DNA of 64,000 bases from the NCBI GenBank assembly GCA_017428385.1, contig JAFRQX010000006.1, forward strand, positions 1-64,000, in the 5' to 3' direction. The DNA is from Clostridia bacterium. GTDB taxonomy: Bacteria; Bacillota; Clostridia; Christensenellales; Aristaeellaceae. Shown here in pieces: positions 1 through 8,286 of the stretch (its first letter is position 1; every line of letters begins with the position of its first letter). Both the position numbers and the translations under genes were made by a program. The notes below the pieces were generated by a model. It was given only the letters and a program-made list of their open reading frames with translations, had not been told where the DNA came from and ran no database searches.

Positions 1-150
1 GATTTCGTCATAGCGCATAGCCTGCGCTTCGCCCTTGATCGCCAGGGTCATGGTGATCGCAGCGGTCAGGGTGGTCTTGCCATGGTCAACGTGACCGATG
101 GTACCGATGTTTACATGGGGCTTTGTCCGTTCATAACGTCCTTTTGCCAT
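1..150 (-). CDS. tuf: Elongation factor Tu, N-terminal part (runs off the window)
   Basis: This is the GTPase that delivers aminoacyl-tRNA to the ribosome. Only the first 50 codons are inside the window. They read [20 protein letters not shown] and continue through the P-loop GHVDHGKTT, which is diagnostic for EF-Tu. The ATG is at 148-150 and is preceded by a strong AAGGAGG site at about 161-168. A tRNA-Gly gene lies just upstream on the same strand, so the two may be co-transcribed. The rest of the gene is outside the window. Confidence 0.96.
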   Translation of the reverse strand, partial: MAKGRYERTKPHVNIGTIGHVDHGKTTLTAAITMTLAIKGEAQAMRYDEI

Positions 151-223
151 TTGGGGTCTCCTCCTTAAAGTTATCGTCGCTCAAAAGCGAGCCAATAATT
201 GCTTCCGAGTCATTGATGCGGTC

Positions 224-297
224 TGGAGCGGGCGATGGGAATCGAACCCACGTGACCAGCTTGGGAAGCTGGAGCTCTGCCATTGAGCTACGCCCGC
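224..297 (-). tRNA. tRNA-Gly (anticodon CCC)
   Basis: On the minus strand the acceptor arm GCGGGCG pairs with CGCCCGC. The D-arm motif GTAGCTCAATGGCAGAGC and the T-arm motif GGTTCGATTCC are intact. The anticodon stem CCAGC/GCTGG encloses the loop TTCCCAA, giving CCC, which reads GGG glycine codons. The 3' CCA is encoded (224-226), unlike the two tRNAs near 7.2 kb. It lies upstream of tuf on the same strand. Confidence 0.95.
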
Positions 298-363
298 ATG
301 CTCCGCATCAAGCCCTTGAAGACTTGCGAACAAACTGTATTTTATCCGGTTTTCCCTTGCGTG

Positions 364-1293
364 TCAACCCTTTGAGGGATGATTGGAAGGCGTTGCACGG
401 GAAAAGGGGATCAGGGGTGAATGCCCCTGTATTTTCATCATGGAGCGGTACTGACCGGGGGTTGTACCGGTCATCCGGCGGAACTCCTTGACCATGTGAC
501 TACAGTCGGTGTAGCCGGTCCGGTCACTGATGGAGGCAAGGTCCAGATCGGAGTATACGAGGTACAGTTCCACTGCCTCATTGCGGAGCTGCTGGATGAA
601 CTGCTTGCAGCTCAGGCCGTAGAACTCACGGAAACGCTTGGCGAACCAGGGATAGCTGAGGTTGCACTGTGCGGCCAGGTCTTCCACCTTCAGCGGCTCG
701 GAGATGTGCTGCTCAATATAGGCCGGAATTTCAAGGATGGGATCCTGGGGCTGCGGCTTATAGTCCGTCATGGTATCCCGTTTACCCAGCCAGAAGCGGG
801 AAAGACCGGTGATCAGCAGGTAGAGCATGGCACGGACTTCAAGATCCCAGGCGAAATCCTGCTTTTCACATTCGACCACGCACTCCTGGATGACTTTATC
901 CAGCTGCCAGCGCTTGACATCCTCGGCGTTCATATAGGAGGACAGATGCGCATGGGAAACGTCCAGGGAAAAGGAACGCAGGTCGGAAAGGTAGGAGGGA
1001 ATCTCCCGCAGGCGGGTGGCGCTGAACTTGACCACGTCAAAGACAACGGGATTGCCGTCCGCAGATTCAACAGAGTGGCGGATCAGCGGCGAGATGTAGA
1101 TCAGCTCGCCCGGTTTCAGAATATAGGTATACCCTCCGCGGACAACCCGGCAGACGCCGCTGCGCATCAGCATGACTTCGCTGAAATAGTGGCTGTGCGG
1201 CACAACGGGGAAAAAGCTGCTGTTGGCAGGGGTATCCATGCGGTAGCACGCAAAGGCCTGGCAGAGGGAAGAATCCCGGATCATTTCGCTCAA
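364..1293 (-). CDS. AraC family transcriptional regulator
   Basis: A 309-residue regulator. The N-terminal half is a cupin-like sensor domain (HSHYFSEVMLMRSG, then KPGELIYISPLIRH). The C-terminal half, from about residue 190, holds two helix-turn-helix motifs of the AraC/XylS type (VEDLAAQCNLSYPWFAKRFR and the region ending GTTPGQYR). The TTG at 1293 is preferred because AGGAGGTG ends 7 nt upstream; an in-frame ATG at 1284 is too far from it. The gene starts 18 nt after the queA stop, so it is the last gene of ruvC-ruvA-ruvB-queA. The effector is unknown. A typical family target would be a sugar or stress gene, but none is adjacent. Confidence 0.88.
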   Translation of the reverse strand: MSEMIRDSSLCQAFACYRMDTPANSSFFPVVPHSHYFSEVMLMRSGVCRVVRGGYTYILKPGELIYISPLIRHSVESADGNPVVFDVVKFSATRLREIPSYLSDLRSFSLDVSHAHLSSYMNAEDVKRWQLDKVIQECVVECEKQDFAWDLEVRAMLYLLITGLSRFWLGKRDTMTDYKPQPQDPILEIPAYIEQHISEPLKVEDLAAQCNLSYPWFAKRFREFYGLSCKQFIQQLRNEAVELYLVYSDLDLASISDRTGYTDCSHMVKEFRRMTGTTPGQYRSMMKIQGHSPLIPFSRATPSNHPSKG

Positions 1294-1311
1294 GGGAGTG
1301 CACCTCCTGTT

Positions 1312-2340
1312 TTATTCGATAAACATGGCGTCGCCGAAGGAGAAGAAACGGTATCTTTCCTGAACGGCTTCACGGTAAACGCTCAATGCTTCATCCCGGC
1401 CTGTCAGGGCGCTGACAAGCATGAGCAGGGTACTCTGGGGAAGATGGAAGTTGGTGATCAGGGCATCCACCGCCTTGATTTTGACACCCGGGTAAATGAA
1501 GATGGCGGTGTCTTTGGCACCGGCATGGACGATTCCGTCCTCGGTGGCCATGGTTTCCAGCGTACGCACGGAGGTGGTGCCGACACAGACGATCCGGCCG
1601 CCGGCCTGACGGATCCGGTTCAGCGTATCGGCCGCTTCTTCCGTTACCTGACAGAACTCGCTGTGCATGACGTGCTCTTCCGCGTTCTCCACCTTCACGG
1701 GGCGGAAGGTGCCAAGACCCACATGGAGCAGGACAGGAACAACGGTGATTCCTTTGGACTTGATCCGCTCCAGCAGCTCCGGCGTGAAGTGGAGGCCGGC
1801 CGTGGGGGCGGCGGCGGAACCTTCCTGTTTCGCGTAGACGGTCTGGTACCGGTTCGCGTCCGCCAGCTTTTCGTGAATATAGGGCGGCAGGGGCATCTCG
1901 CCCAGACGGTCCAGCACTTCCTCAAAGACACCGTCGCAGTGGAAACGGACGATCCGTCCGCCGATGTCCTCCACGTTGTCCAGCACTTCGCAGCAGAGCA
2001 AACCGTCCCCGAAGGAACAGATGGTCCCGGGACGAAGCCTGCGGCCGGGGCGGACGAGGGCTTCCCAGTCTGTGGCGTTGTGCCTGCGCAGGAGGAGAAC
2101 CTCCACCGGAACGCCGGTGTCTTCCTTCACACCGAGCAGACGCGCGGGGATGACCTTGGTCTCGTTAATGACCAGGGCATCTCCCGGGTTGAGATAATCA
2201 ATAATATCGTAGAAGTGCTTATGCTCAATCTGTCCGTTTTTCCGGTGGTATACCAGGAGACGGCTGTGATCCCGCGGTTCCACGGGGGTCTGGGCAATCA
2301 GCTCTTCGGGAAGGTCGTAGTTGAAGTCGGAAGTTTTCAT
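1312..2340 (-). CDS. queA: tRNA preQ1(34) S-adenosylmethionine ribosyltransferase-isomerase QueA
   Basis: This enzyme transfers and isomerises the ribose of SAM onto preQ1 at tRNA position 34 to give epoxyqueuosine, the penultimate step of queuosine synthesis. The 342-residue protein opens with the family signature [20 protein letters not shown] and contains the conserved [12 protein letters not shown] and [20 protein letters not shown] segments. Length and start are normal. The gene follows ruvB after only 5 nt. A ruvAB-queA order is common in bacteria. No other queuosine gene is in the window. Confidence 0.97.
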   Translation of the reverse strand: MKTSDFNYDLPEELIAQTPVEPRDHSRLLVYHRKNGQIEHKHFYDIIDYLNPGDALVINETKVIPARLLGVKEDTGVPVEVLLLRRHNATDWEALVRPGRRLRPGTICSFGDGLLCCEVLDNVEDIGGRIVRFHCDGVFEEVLDRLGEMPLPPYIHEKLADANRYQTVYAKQEGSAAAPTAGLHFTPELLERIKSKGITVVPVLLHVGLGTFRPVKVENAEEHVMHSEFCQVTEEAADTLNRIRQAGGRIVCVGTTSVRTLETMATEDGIVHAGAKDTAIFIYPGVKIKAVDALITNFHLPQSTLLMLVSALTGRDEALSVYREAVQERYRFFSFGDAMFIE

Positions 2341-2345
2341 TAGGG

Positions 2346-3377
2346 TCAGATCTCCATCCTGATTTGGGCTTCTGCGGAGGCAGGCATGTTCTTTTTCATA
2401 TGGTTCCAGGCGGCGGGGGTGCAGACCCGTCCGCGGGGAGTCCGCATGAGGAAGCCCAGCTGCATCAGATAAGGCTCATATACGTCCTCAATGGTGACGG
2501 CGTCCTCGCCGGTGGTGGCCGCCAGGGTATCCAGGCCTACCGGGCCGCCGGCAAACTTGTCCATCATGCAGGAAAGAATGTTCCGATCCACCTTGTCCAG
2601 GCCAAGTTCATCCACGTCCAGCAGGGCCAGGGCTTCCCGGGCGATATCCCGGCTGATATGGCCGCCGGCTTTCACTTCGGCATAGTCCCGGACGCGCTTG
2701 AGCATACGGTTGGCGATACGGGGCGTACCGCGGCTGCGGCGGGCAATCTCCAGCAGGCCTTCCGGATCCGCGTCCACACCGAGGATGCCGGCGCTGCGTT
2801 CCACGATCTGCCGGAGCTCTTCCGGCGTATACATCTCCAGGCGGAACAGCATACCGAAACGGTCGCGCAGGGGAGCGGAAAGCTGCCCGGCACGGGTGGT
2901 GGCACCCACCAGGGTGAACTTCGGCAGGTCCACGCGGATGCTCCGGGCGGTGGGGCCCTTGCCGATCATGATATCGATGGCGTAGTCCTCCATGGCGGGA
3001 TAAAGCACTTCCTCCACCTGACGGGAGAGACGATGGATTTCATCGATGAAGAGTACGTCGCCCGCGTTCAGGTTGCTGAGGATGGAGGCCAGGTCGCCGG
3101 GCCGTTCAATGGCCGGACCGCTGGTGACACGGATATTCTGTCCCATTTCCGCCGCGACGATGCAGGCGAGGGTGGTTTTGCCCAGGCCGGGAGGGCCGTA
3201 AAGCAGCATATGGTCCAGCGCGTCATGACGGGAGAGGGCTGCCTGGATATAGATATCCAGACTGCTCTTAACTGCCTGCTGGCCAACATAGTCCTTCAGC
3301 GTATGGGGACGGAGGGTCTGCTCCACAGAGCTGTCCTCCGCCATATAGGACCCGGTCATCAATCTGTCGTCCATCAT
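2346..3377 (-). CDS. ruvB: Holliday junction branch migration ATPase RuvB
   Basis: The hexameric AAA+ motor of the RuvAB complex, which drives branch migration of Holliday junctions. The 343-residue protein has Walker A (GPPGLGKTT), Walker B (DEIHR), sensor I (GATTRAG), the arginine finger region (LRDRFG) and the C-terminal winged helix ([19 protein letters not shown]). Two ATGs sit in tandem at 3377 and 3374, preceded by GGAG, and either could be used. The gene lies between ruvA and queA in a five-gene minus-strand operon. Confidence 0.98.
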   Translation of the reverse strand: MMDDRLMTGSYMAEDSSVEQTLRPHTLKDYVGQQAVKSSLDIYIQAALSRHDALDHMLLYGPPGLGKTTLACIVAAEMGQNIRVTSGPAIERPGDLASILSNLNAGDVLFIDEIHRLSRQVEEVLYPAMEDYAIDIMIGKGPTARSIRVDLPKFTLVGATTRAGQLSAPLRDRFGMLFRLEMYTPEELRQIVERSAGILGVDADPEGLLEIARRSRGTPRIANRMLKRVRDYAEVKAGGHISRDIAREALALLDVDELGLDKVDRNILSCMMDKFAGGPVGLDTLAATTGEDAVTIEDVYEPYLMQLGFLMRTPRGRVCTPAAWNHMKKNMPASAEAQIRMEI

Positions 3378-3428
3378 TTGCTGTAACTCCTGCCTTTGAG
3401 ATTGCTGCGTTTATAATCGTGCTTCGGA

Positions 3429-4037
3429 TCAGAATCCAGCCATAGCCCTGAGTGCCAGGCGGATCAGTTCTTCCGGCTTGTCGGTCTGGTCCTTGATCTG
3501 GGAGATGGCGTTCCGCGCTTCCGTGGAGGAATAACCCAGGGCAATCAGTGCTTCGATCGCCTCAGTGACCGCGTCGGAACTGAGGGAAGGCATGGCGGCG
3601 CCCTGCGACGGGGCGGCCGCGGCGGAAACATCCGCCTGGCTGATCTTGTCCTTCAGCTCCAGGGCGATCCGCTGGGCGGTCTTCTTTCCGATACCGGGCG
3701 CGCGGGACAGGGCATTGACGTCTCCGAGCAGGATCGCAAGATTCAGATCCCGCAGGGGCATGGCGCCCAGCACGCCCAGGGCGGTCTTGGGACCGATGCC
3801 TGAAACGGAGGTCAGCTGCATGAACATCTCTTTCTCTTCCCGCGTGGCGAAGCCGAAGAGCTCCATCGCGTCCTCCCGGACGGAAAGATAAGTATAGCAG
3901 CGCATCTTTTCGCCTACGGGCGGGGCGGCCTGCAGGGTGTTGTTGGAGCAGTTGAGCTGCCAGCCGACGCCGGAAGCCAGAAGGACGAGGCTGCCGTTCA
4001 GCTTTTCGCAGACTTCGCCTTCGATAAACGCGTACAT
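3429..4037 (-). CDS. ruvA: Holliday junction DNA-binding protein RuvA
   Basis: RuvA tetramers bind the four-way junction and load RuvB. The protein is 202 residues: an OB-fold N-terminal domain (MYAFIEGEVCEKLNGSLVLL), the two helix-hairpin-helix motifs (TSVSGIGPKTALGVLG and RAPGIGKKTAQRIALELKDK) and a C-terminal RuvB-contacting domain ending in ALGYSSTEARNAI. The open frame extends upstream into ruvC, but the ATG at 4037 has GGAGG 6-7 nt upstream and matches the family N-terminus, so the longer version is rejected. Confidence 0.97.
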   Translation of the reverse strand: MYAFIEGEVCEKLNGSLVLLASGVGWQLNCSNNTLQAAPPVGEKMRCYTYLSVREDAMELFGFATREEKEMFMQLTSVSGIGPKTALGVLGAMPLRDLNLAILLGDVNALSRAPGIGKKTAQRIALELKDKISQADVSAAAAPSQGAAMPSLSSDAVTEAIEALIALGYSSTEARNAISQIKDQTDKPEELIRLALRAMAGF

Positions 4038-4096
4038 ATTGATTCCTCCATAACGTGATCGCAATAAACCAACGATGAAAAACCGGGATCCGTTCC

Positions 4097-4591
4097 CTAT
4101 TTCATCAGGAACTGGGATTTGGCCACGCCGGCCTGGCAATGGGTGATGGCACAGGCGATGGCATCAGCGGCGTCATCCGGCTTCGGGATTTCATCCAGCT
4201 TCAGCAGGAGCTTGACCATCTGCTGGATCTGTTTCTTATCGGCTTTGCCGTATCCGGTGATCGCCTGCTTGATCTGCATGGGGGTGTATTCGTAAAGGTT
4301 CTGGGTGTATTCAGCCGCGGCGATGATCGCCGCGCCGCGGGCGGCGCCGACCATCAGGGCGGTGGTCACGTTCCGGGCGAAAAACAGCTCTTCAAACGCC
4401 ACATCATCGGGGTGGTAGATGTTGAGCAGGTCCCGGACGCCAAGCTGCAGCGTGCGCAGGCGGTTCTGCATGGGGACGCCGGCTTTGGTCTCAATACAGC
4501 CGTAGTTGATCAGCTTCATACGGCTGCCTTCCGCCTCCACCACGCCCCAGCCCATCAGGGCATAGCCCGGATCGATGCCAAGAACGATCAA
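4097..4591 (-). CDS. ruvC: Crossover junction endodeoxyribonuclease RuvC
   Basis: Resolves Holliday junctions by paired nicks. The 164-residue protein has the RNase H-like fold signature MIVLGIDPGYALMGWG with the first catalytic Asp, the acidic EELFF motif, and the C-terminal DDAADAIACAITH with the last catalytic acids. It uses a TTG start at 4591 with AAAGAGG upstream. It is the first gene of the ruvC-ruvA-ruvB-queA-araC cluster, and its upstream region is shared divergently with argH. Confidence 0.97.
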   Translation of the reverse strand: MIVLGIDPGYALMGWGVVEAEGSRMKLINYGCIETKAGVPMQNRLRTLQLGVRDLLNIYHPDDVAFEELFFARNVTTALMVGAARGAAIIAAAEYTQNLYEYTPMQIKQAITGYGKADKKQIQQMVKLLLKLDEIPKPDDAADAIACAITHCQAGVAKSQFLMK

Positions 4592-4778
4592 AAAACCGCC
4601 TCTTTCCTATATAAATACAAAAATATGGTAAACGTTACCCCACGGAATGTCAAGGCGAACAAAAGCTTGTTTTTGTTACAGATCCCTTGCTGCAGACCGT
4701 CTGCGGCTGGCCGGGGTGCGGCACGCAGCCGGAGCAGGAAAGACAATCATAAAACGGTCTTTTTTCCGTACTGTTCTA

Positions 4779-4806
4779 TTGCGTAAACGGTTGTTTTGTG
4801 TACAAT
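4779..4806 (+). promoter_or_regulatory. Candidate sigma-A promoter of argH
   Basis: TTGCGT at 4779-4784 and TACAAT at 4801-4806 are 16 bp apart. They lie 36 bp upstream of the argH start codon in the 250-bp gap between divergent ruvC and argH. I see no ARG box or terminator in the leader. Confidence 0.5.
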
Positions 4807-4841
4807 GTTGATGTTATGTGAGACTGAAGGAGGCTTGTCGT

Positions 4842-6221
4842 ATGAAGCTTTGGGGAGGACGGTTCGAAAAGGCAACCGACGGACTGGTGGATGATTTCCA
4901 TTCCAGCATCTCTTTTGACAAGCGGCTTTTTGAACAGGATATTACCGGTTCCATTGCCCACGCGACTATGCTGGGTGAGGAAGGCATCATCCCCGCGGCG
5001 GACGCGGAGAAGATCGTGGCCGGCCTGAAAGACATCCTGGAGGATGCCCGGGCCGGAAAGATCGAGTGGATGGTGGACGCCGAGGATATCCATATGAACG
5101 TGGAGACCCTGCTGACACAGCGTATCGGCGATGCCGGAAAGCGCCTGCATACCGGCCGGAGCCGGAATGACCAGGTGGCGCTGGATACCCGGATGTATGC
5201 CAAGGTAGCCTGCCGGGATACGGAGGCGATGCTGGAAGAACTGATCGACGCGTTGCTGACCATTGCCCAGGAAAACCTGCATACGATCATGCCCGGTTAT
5301 ACCCATATGCAGAAGGCACAGCCCATCACGCTGGCCCATCATATGATGGCTTACGTCCAGATGTTCCTGCGGGACAGGAACCGTTTCAGCAATGCCTACA
5401 AGGCAGCGGACGTCATGGTGCTTGGCTCCGGCGCGCTGGCCGGAACAACCTACCCCCTGAACCGGGAACGGGTGGCCGAACTGCTGGGTTTTGAAAAGAT
5501 CTCTGAGAACAGCCTGGACGGCGTGGCCGACCGGGATTATATGCTGGATTACCTTTCCGCGGCTGCCATCTGCATGATGCACCTGAGCCGCTTCTGTGAG
5601 GAACTGATCCTCTGGAACACCAACGAGTTCCGCTTTGTGGAAATGGATGATGCTTTTGCCACCGGCTCCAGCATCATGCCCCAGAAGAAGAATCCCGACG
5701 TGGCGGAGCTGATCCGCGGCAAGACCGGCCGGGTCTACGGACACCTGATGGGCCTGCTGACCGTGATGAAGGGTCTGCCGCTGGCCTACAACAAGGATAT
5801 GCAGGAAGACAAGGAAGCCTTCTTCGATACCCGGGATACGCTGGTGAAGGGTCTGACCGTTTTTACCGCGATGCTGAAGACCGTGACCTTCCGCAAGGAC
5901 GTGATGGAGCGCGGCGCTTCCGGCGGATTCACCAATGCTACGGACTGCGCGGACTACCTGGTCAAGAAGGGTGTGGCCTTCCGTGACGCCCACAAGGTGG
6001 TCGGTGAGCTGGTGGCTCACTGCCTGAACGAAAACAAGGCCCTGCTGGACCTGACCCTGGAGGAACTGAAGCAGTTCCATCCGGCCTTTGAGCAGGACGT
6101 GTTTGACGATCTGAGCATGATCTCCTGTGTGGAGAAGCGGAAGATTCCAGGCGCTCCTGCCCCGGAAATGGTGCAGCGGGCAATCGACGCGGCTAAAAAA
6201 GCGCTGAAGAATAATCAATAA
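4842..6221 (+). CDS. argH: Argininosuccinate lyase
   Basis: Cleaves argininosuccinate to arginine and fumarate, the last step of arginine synthesis. The 459-residue protein starts MKLWGGRFEKATDGLVDDF, carries TGRSRNDQVALD and the superfamily signature GSSIMPQKKNPDVAELIRGK with the catalytic flexible loop, and ends in the usual IPGAPAPEMVQ region. ATG 4842 has AAGGAGG nearby; a longer frame from 4818 lacks a site. It stands alone. It could supply arginine for the polyamine operon at 18.5 kb, which is inference only. Confidence 0.97.
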   Translation: MKLWGGRFEKATDGLVDDFHSSISFDKRLFEQDITGSIAHATMLGEEGIIPAADAEKIVAGLKDILEDARAGKIEWMVDAEDIHMNVETLLTQRIGDAGKRLHTGRSRNDQVALDTRMYAKVACRDTEAMLEELIDALLTIAQENLHTIMPGYTHMQKAQPITLAHHMMAYVQMFLRDRNRFSNAYKAADVMVLGSGALAGTTYPLNRERVAELLGFEKISENSLDGVADRDYMLDYLSAAAICMMHLSRFCEELILWNTNEFRFVEMDDAFATGSSIMPQKKNPDVAELIRGKTGRVYGHLMGLLTVMKGLPLAYNKDMQEDKEAFFDTRDTLVKGLTVFTAMLKTVTFRKDVMERGASGGFTNATDCADYLVKKGVAFRDAHKVVGELVAHCLNENKALLDLTLEELKQFHPAFEQDVFDDLSMISCVEKRKIPGAPAPEMVQRAIDAAKKALKNNQ

Positions 6222-6224
6222 TCA

Positions 6225-6257
6225 AAAAAACTGATTCCTTACGGGAATCAGTTTTTT
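6225..6257. terminator. Bidirectional intrinsic terminator between argH and the HAD gene
   Basis: The hairpin ACTGATTCC/GGAATCAGT with a 5-nt loop is flanked by an A run on the left and a T run on the right. It can therefore terminate argH on the plus strand and the convergent HAD gene on the minus strand. It overlaps the stop codon of the HAD gene. Confidence 0.88.
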
Positions 6258-7066
6258 ACAAGCATCATAATGGCTTCGGTACAGCCGCCGTGGTCCTGAT
6301 CGGAAACGATCCGGTCCGCGGCGGTTTTGACATAGTCCGGCGCGTTGCCCATGGCGATCCCAAGTCCGGCTGTCCGGAGCATGGGGATATCGTTGTCCGC
6401 GTCGCCTACGGCAATACAGGCTTCCAGCGGAATGTCCAGCAGGCCGCAGAGGCGCCGGAGCCCGGATCCTTTGCTGACGCCGGCGGCGGAACATTCCAGG
6501 GAGGATATTTCGGAATAGACCAGCTCCAGCTCCGGGGTTTCCAGCTGTGCCCGGGTACGGATCCGTTCCTCCACTTCCGCGTGATACAGGTTGATCTTCA
6601 GGAAAGGCTCGGTGCAGGATTCGGCAAAGGCATAAATATCCGGCACCAGCGTCATGGCTTTTTCATACATAGGCCGGTAGACGCCCATGTTGTAATGCTC
6701 CAGCCGATCCATCTGGGAGGCCTGGATCACATCCCGGTCCGCCAGCACCAGCTGGGGCATGATGTCCTTTGTGCGGGCAACGGACAGGATTCGTTTTGTC
6801 TGTGCGTCAGGAATAGGCTTCAGGCCGAAGGCCTTCCTTTCCCGGGTATCATACAGGCCTGCGCCGCTGCAGAAGATCGCGTACCGTACTTCCGGAAGCA
6901 GGGCGATCTGATCGGCCAGTTCCGGTACAGCCCGTCCGGTATCAAAGACCACCGTCTTTCCGGCAGCACAGACCTTCCGGATGGCCTGAACGGCATCCTC
7001 CGGGAGCTCCTTCCGGCTGTTGAGCAGGGTCCCGTCCAGATCCAGGGCGATCAGCTGATACTCCAT
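6248..7066 (-). CDS. HAD superfamily phosphatase, Cof-type
   Basis: A 272-residue haloacid dehalogenase-like phosphohydrolase of the Cof/subfamily IIB group. Motif I DLDGTLLNSRKELP is at the N-terminus, motif II FDTGR near residue 43, the Lys motif in the middle region SKGSGLRRLC, and motif IV GDADNDIPML near residue 220. A mobile cap domain fills the middle. Members dephosphorylate sugar phosphates, pyridoxal phosphate or FMN; the substrate here cannot be read from the sequence. It is a single gene convergent with argH. Confidence 0.9.
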   Translation of the reverse strand: MEYQLIALDLDGTLLNSRKELPEDAVQAIRKVCAAGKTVVFDTGRAVPELADQIALLPEVRYAIFCSGAGLYDTRERKAFGLKPIPDAQTKRILSVARTKDIMPQLVLADRDVIQASQMDRLEHYNMGVYRPMYEKAMTLVPDIYAFAESCTEPFLKINLYHAEVEERIRTRAQLETPELELVYSEISSLECSAAGVSKGSGLRRLCGLLDIPLEACIAVGDADNDIPMLRTAGLGIAMGNAPDYVKTAADRIVSDQDHGGCTEAIMMLVKN

Positions 7067-7148
7067 GCGCGGCCTTCCTTTCTATCATAGTGCCGGAGCA
7101 GTTTACCATACCCTTTCCCGGATGTCCACCAGTAAAGAAAAATAGTGC

Positions 7149-7177
7149 TGGACAAACAGAAAAGCCTTTGATATAAT
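7149..7177 (+). promoter_or_regulatory. Promoter of the tRNA-Thr/tRNA-Pro unit
   Basis: TGGACA at 7149-7154 and TATAAT at 7172-7177 are 17 bp apart and sit 17 bp before tRNA-Thr. The same TGGACA-17-TATAAT arrangement precedes the methionine transporter at 40011-40039. Confidence 0.85.
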
Positions 7178-7193
7178 AGCCGTTGCTGATCGT

Positions 7194-7266
7194 GCCGATG
7201 TGGCTCAGTTGGTAGAGCAGCCGATTCGTAATCAGCAGGTCAGGGGTTCGAGTCCCCTCATCGGCT
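7194..7266 (+). tRNA. tRNA-Thr (anticodon CGT)
   Basis: Acceptor GCCGATG pairs with CATCGGC, with a normal D-arm (TGGCTCAGTTGGTAGAGC) and T-arm (GGGGTTCGAGTCCCC). The anticodon loop is TTCGTAA, giving CGT, which reads ACG. The anticodon stem has one C-A mismatch (positions 29-41). CCA is not encoded. Confidence 0.95.
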
Positions 7267-7276
7267 CAGCTTATAT

Positions 7277-7350
7277 CGAGGTGTAGCGCAGCTTGGTAGC
7301 GCGTTTGGTTCGGGACCAAAAGGCCGCGGGTTCGAATCCCGCCACTTCGA
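7277..7350 (+). tRNA. tRNA-Pro (anticodon CGG)
   Basis: Acceptor CGAGGTG pairs with CACTTCG (one G-T pair). The D-arm is GTAGCGCAGCTTGGTAGCGC and the T-arm GCGGGTTCGAATCCCGC. The anticodon stem TTTGG/CCAAA encloses TTCGGGA, giving CGG, which reads CCG. CCA is not encoded. It is 10 nt after tRNA-Thr, so both come from one transcript. Its 3' end is mirrored and repeated downstream. Confidence 0.96.
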
Positions 7351-7357
7351 CATGAAT

Positions 7358-7390
7358 AATTGGGATGCCCCTTGTGGGCATCCCAATTTT
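7358..7390 (+). terminator. Intrinsic terminator after tRNA-Pro
   Basis: A 13-bp stem, AATTGGGATGCCC with GGGCATCCCAATT, a 5-nt loop and a short T run. It closes the tRNA-Thr/Pro transcript. The palindrome continues outward into the tRNA 3' end and its mirror copy. Confidence 0.9.
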
Positions 7391-7573
7391 CATATGTCGA
7401 TGGCAGGGATTCGGACCACGCGGCCTGTAAGGCCGTGGGGAAAGCCGCCGACGACTGCCAGTGGCAGAAATCTCGTCGGCGACTTTCTCAACCGAAACGA
7501 GCGAGCTCCACAGTGTGGAGTCGCGACGATTGAGGTTGCGGCGCGAAGCGGAATCCCGCCACTTCGACCACAG

Positions 7574-7607
7574 AAAAACGGACACCCTTTACGGGTGCCC
7601 GTTTTTT
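7574..7607. terminator. Second terminator hairpin in the tRNA-tail region
   Basis: AAAAACGG(A)CACCC pairs with GGGTGCCCGTTTTT across a 5-nt loop. A runs on the left and T runs on the right make it bidirectional. No gene upstream obviously needs it; it follows a tRNA-Pro-like 3' end that here includes CCA. Confidence 0.75.
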
Positions 7608-7916
7608 GTGCTCTTGTGGCGGGATCGAACCCAAGCGGCGGCCGCGGCAAACGAGGGAAGCGTCAGCCCGGTGGGCTGTCCGGCAAAGCCGGAAGTGCCC
7701 CGAGTTTGTTAGCGCGAAAGGGAGAACGGAGTCCGCTCCAAGGACTCCGAGCGACCATTGAGCGAACGGTATCGAATCCATCCGCAATCTCAGTCGGCGC
7801 AGCGGGCATTGCTGACGCTTCAACCCGCTGCTTGCTTCGATTGACTCGTTCAGGTCGCTTCCTGCTTCGCAGGATAGCCCACTGGGCTACCACTTCCTTC
7901 GCTCCCCACTTCGACT

Positions 7917-7956
7917 CCCGGAAGCGTTGATTTTCCTACGCTTCCGGGTTTTTCTT
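7917..7956 (+). terminator. Third terminator hairpin in the tRNA-tail region
   Basis: CCCGGAAGCGT pairs with ACGCTTCCGGG across a 10-nt loop and is followed by TTTTTCTTTTT. It is preceded by a CCACTTCGAC tail like the first two. Confidence 0.8.
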
Positions 7957-8176
7957 TTTCCCGGAAATTGTGGTACTTTTCCGGCTTGCAACCTACCGGG
8001 TTGCAGCGGGTCGCCAAGGCTCTATTCTGCAGATACCAAAGAGCCGCTTCCGTCTATTTCCGAAAATTTCCGGTTTTTCCTCATCGGATTTGGCACCTTT
8101 AAAATTTTTCCGGCAGATGGACAAGGACAGGGGCCCTTGATAAAATTATCTTATTAACGGAATGCAGGAGATTACC

Positions 8177-8283
8177 ATGTACAAAACGAAGGCAGAATTA
8201 TCTCCGGAAGAAAAAGACTATTCTGGGAACTCGTTACTGTGGAGAGTGCTGACGGCGACAACGTGCGTGTGTTTGTGGAGTAA
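8177..8283 (+). pseudogene. Small ORF, apparently frameshifted
   Basis: An ATG at 8177 with AGGAG 7 nt upstream starts a plausible short peptide (MYKTKAELSPEEK), but the frame then runs nonsensically over the next gene. In the neighbouring frame, right after the A5 run at about 8211-8215, the sequence reads RLFWELVTVESADGDNVRVF and ends at a stop (8281-8283) 3 nt before the next start. Adding one A, or a -1 slip on AAA, would join them into a 35-residue protein. It could be a real indel, a sequencing error in a homopolymer, or programmed frameshifting. Family not recognised. Confidence 0.5.
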
Positions 8284-8286
8284 GTT

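Larger units (their letters stand above)
7391..7957. repeat. Structured intergenic region with mirrored tRNA 3' ends
   Basis: About 570 bp with no convincing gene. Three intrinsic terminators (7358-7390, 7574-7607, 7917-7952) are each preceded by a CCACTTCGAC-like tRNA-Pro tail (7343-7351, 7559-7568, 7906-7915). After the first two hairpins comes an inverted copy of a T-arm (7398-7414 and 7616-7632). Between them are compact hairpins, for example CGCCGACGA/TCGTCGGCG enclosing CTGCC/GGCAG, and CTCCACA/TGTGGAG. Short frames here translate tRNA sequence and are not genes. It looks like decayed or mobile tRNA-tail cassettes. Confidence 0.6.

Noticed and set aside
421..2343. A 640-codon open frame on the plus strand opposite araC and queA
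   Set aside because: It is the high-GC antisense shadow of two well-supported minus-strand genes, with low-complexity His/Gly/Val-rich translation and no family motif.
4627..4639. GGTAA-ACG-TTACC palindrome as a CcpA (cre) or LacI-type operator
   Set aside because: It matches only part of the cre consensus, and no suitable regulator is near; too short to support.
4818..4841. Longer start for argH
   Set aside because: The extension has no ribosome site and covers the AAGGAGG used by ATG 4842.
7271..7900. Several short frames around the tRNA-Thr/Pro region
   Set aside because: They translate tRNA and terminator sequence in both directions and have no codon bias or ribosome site.
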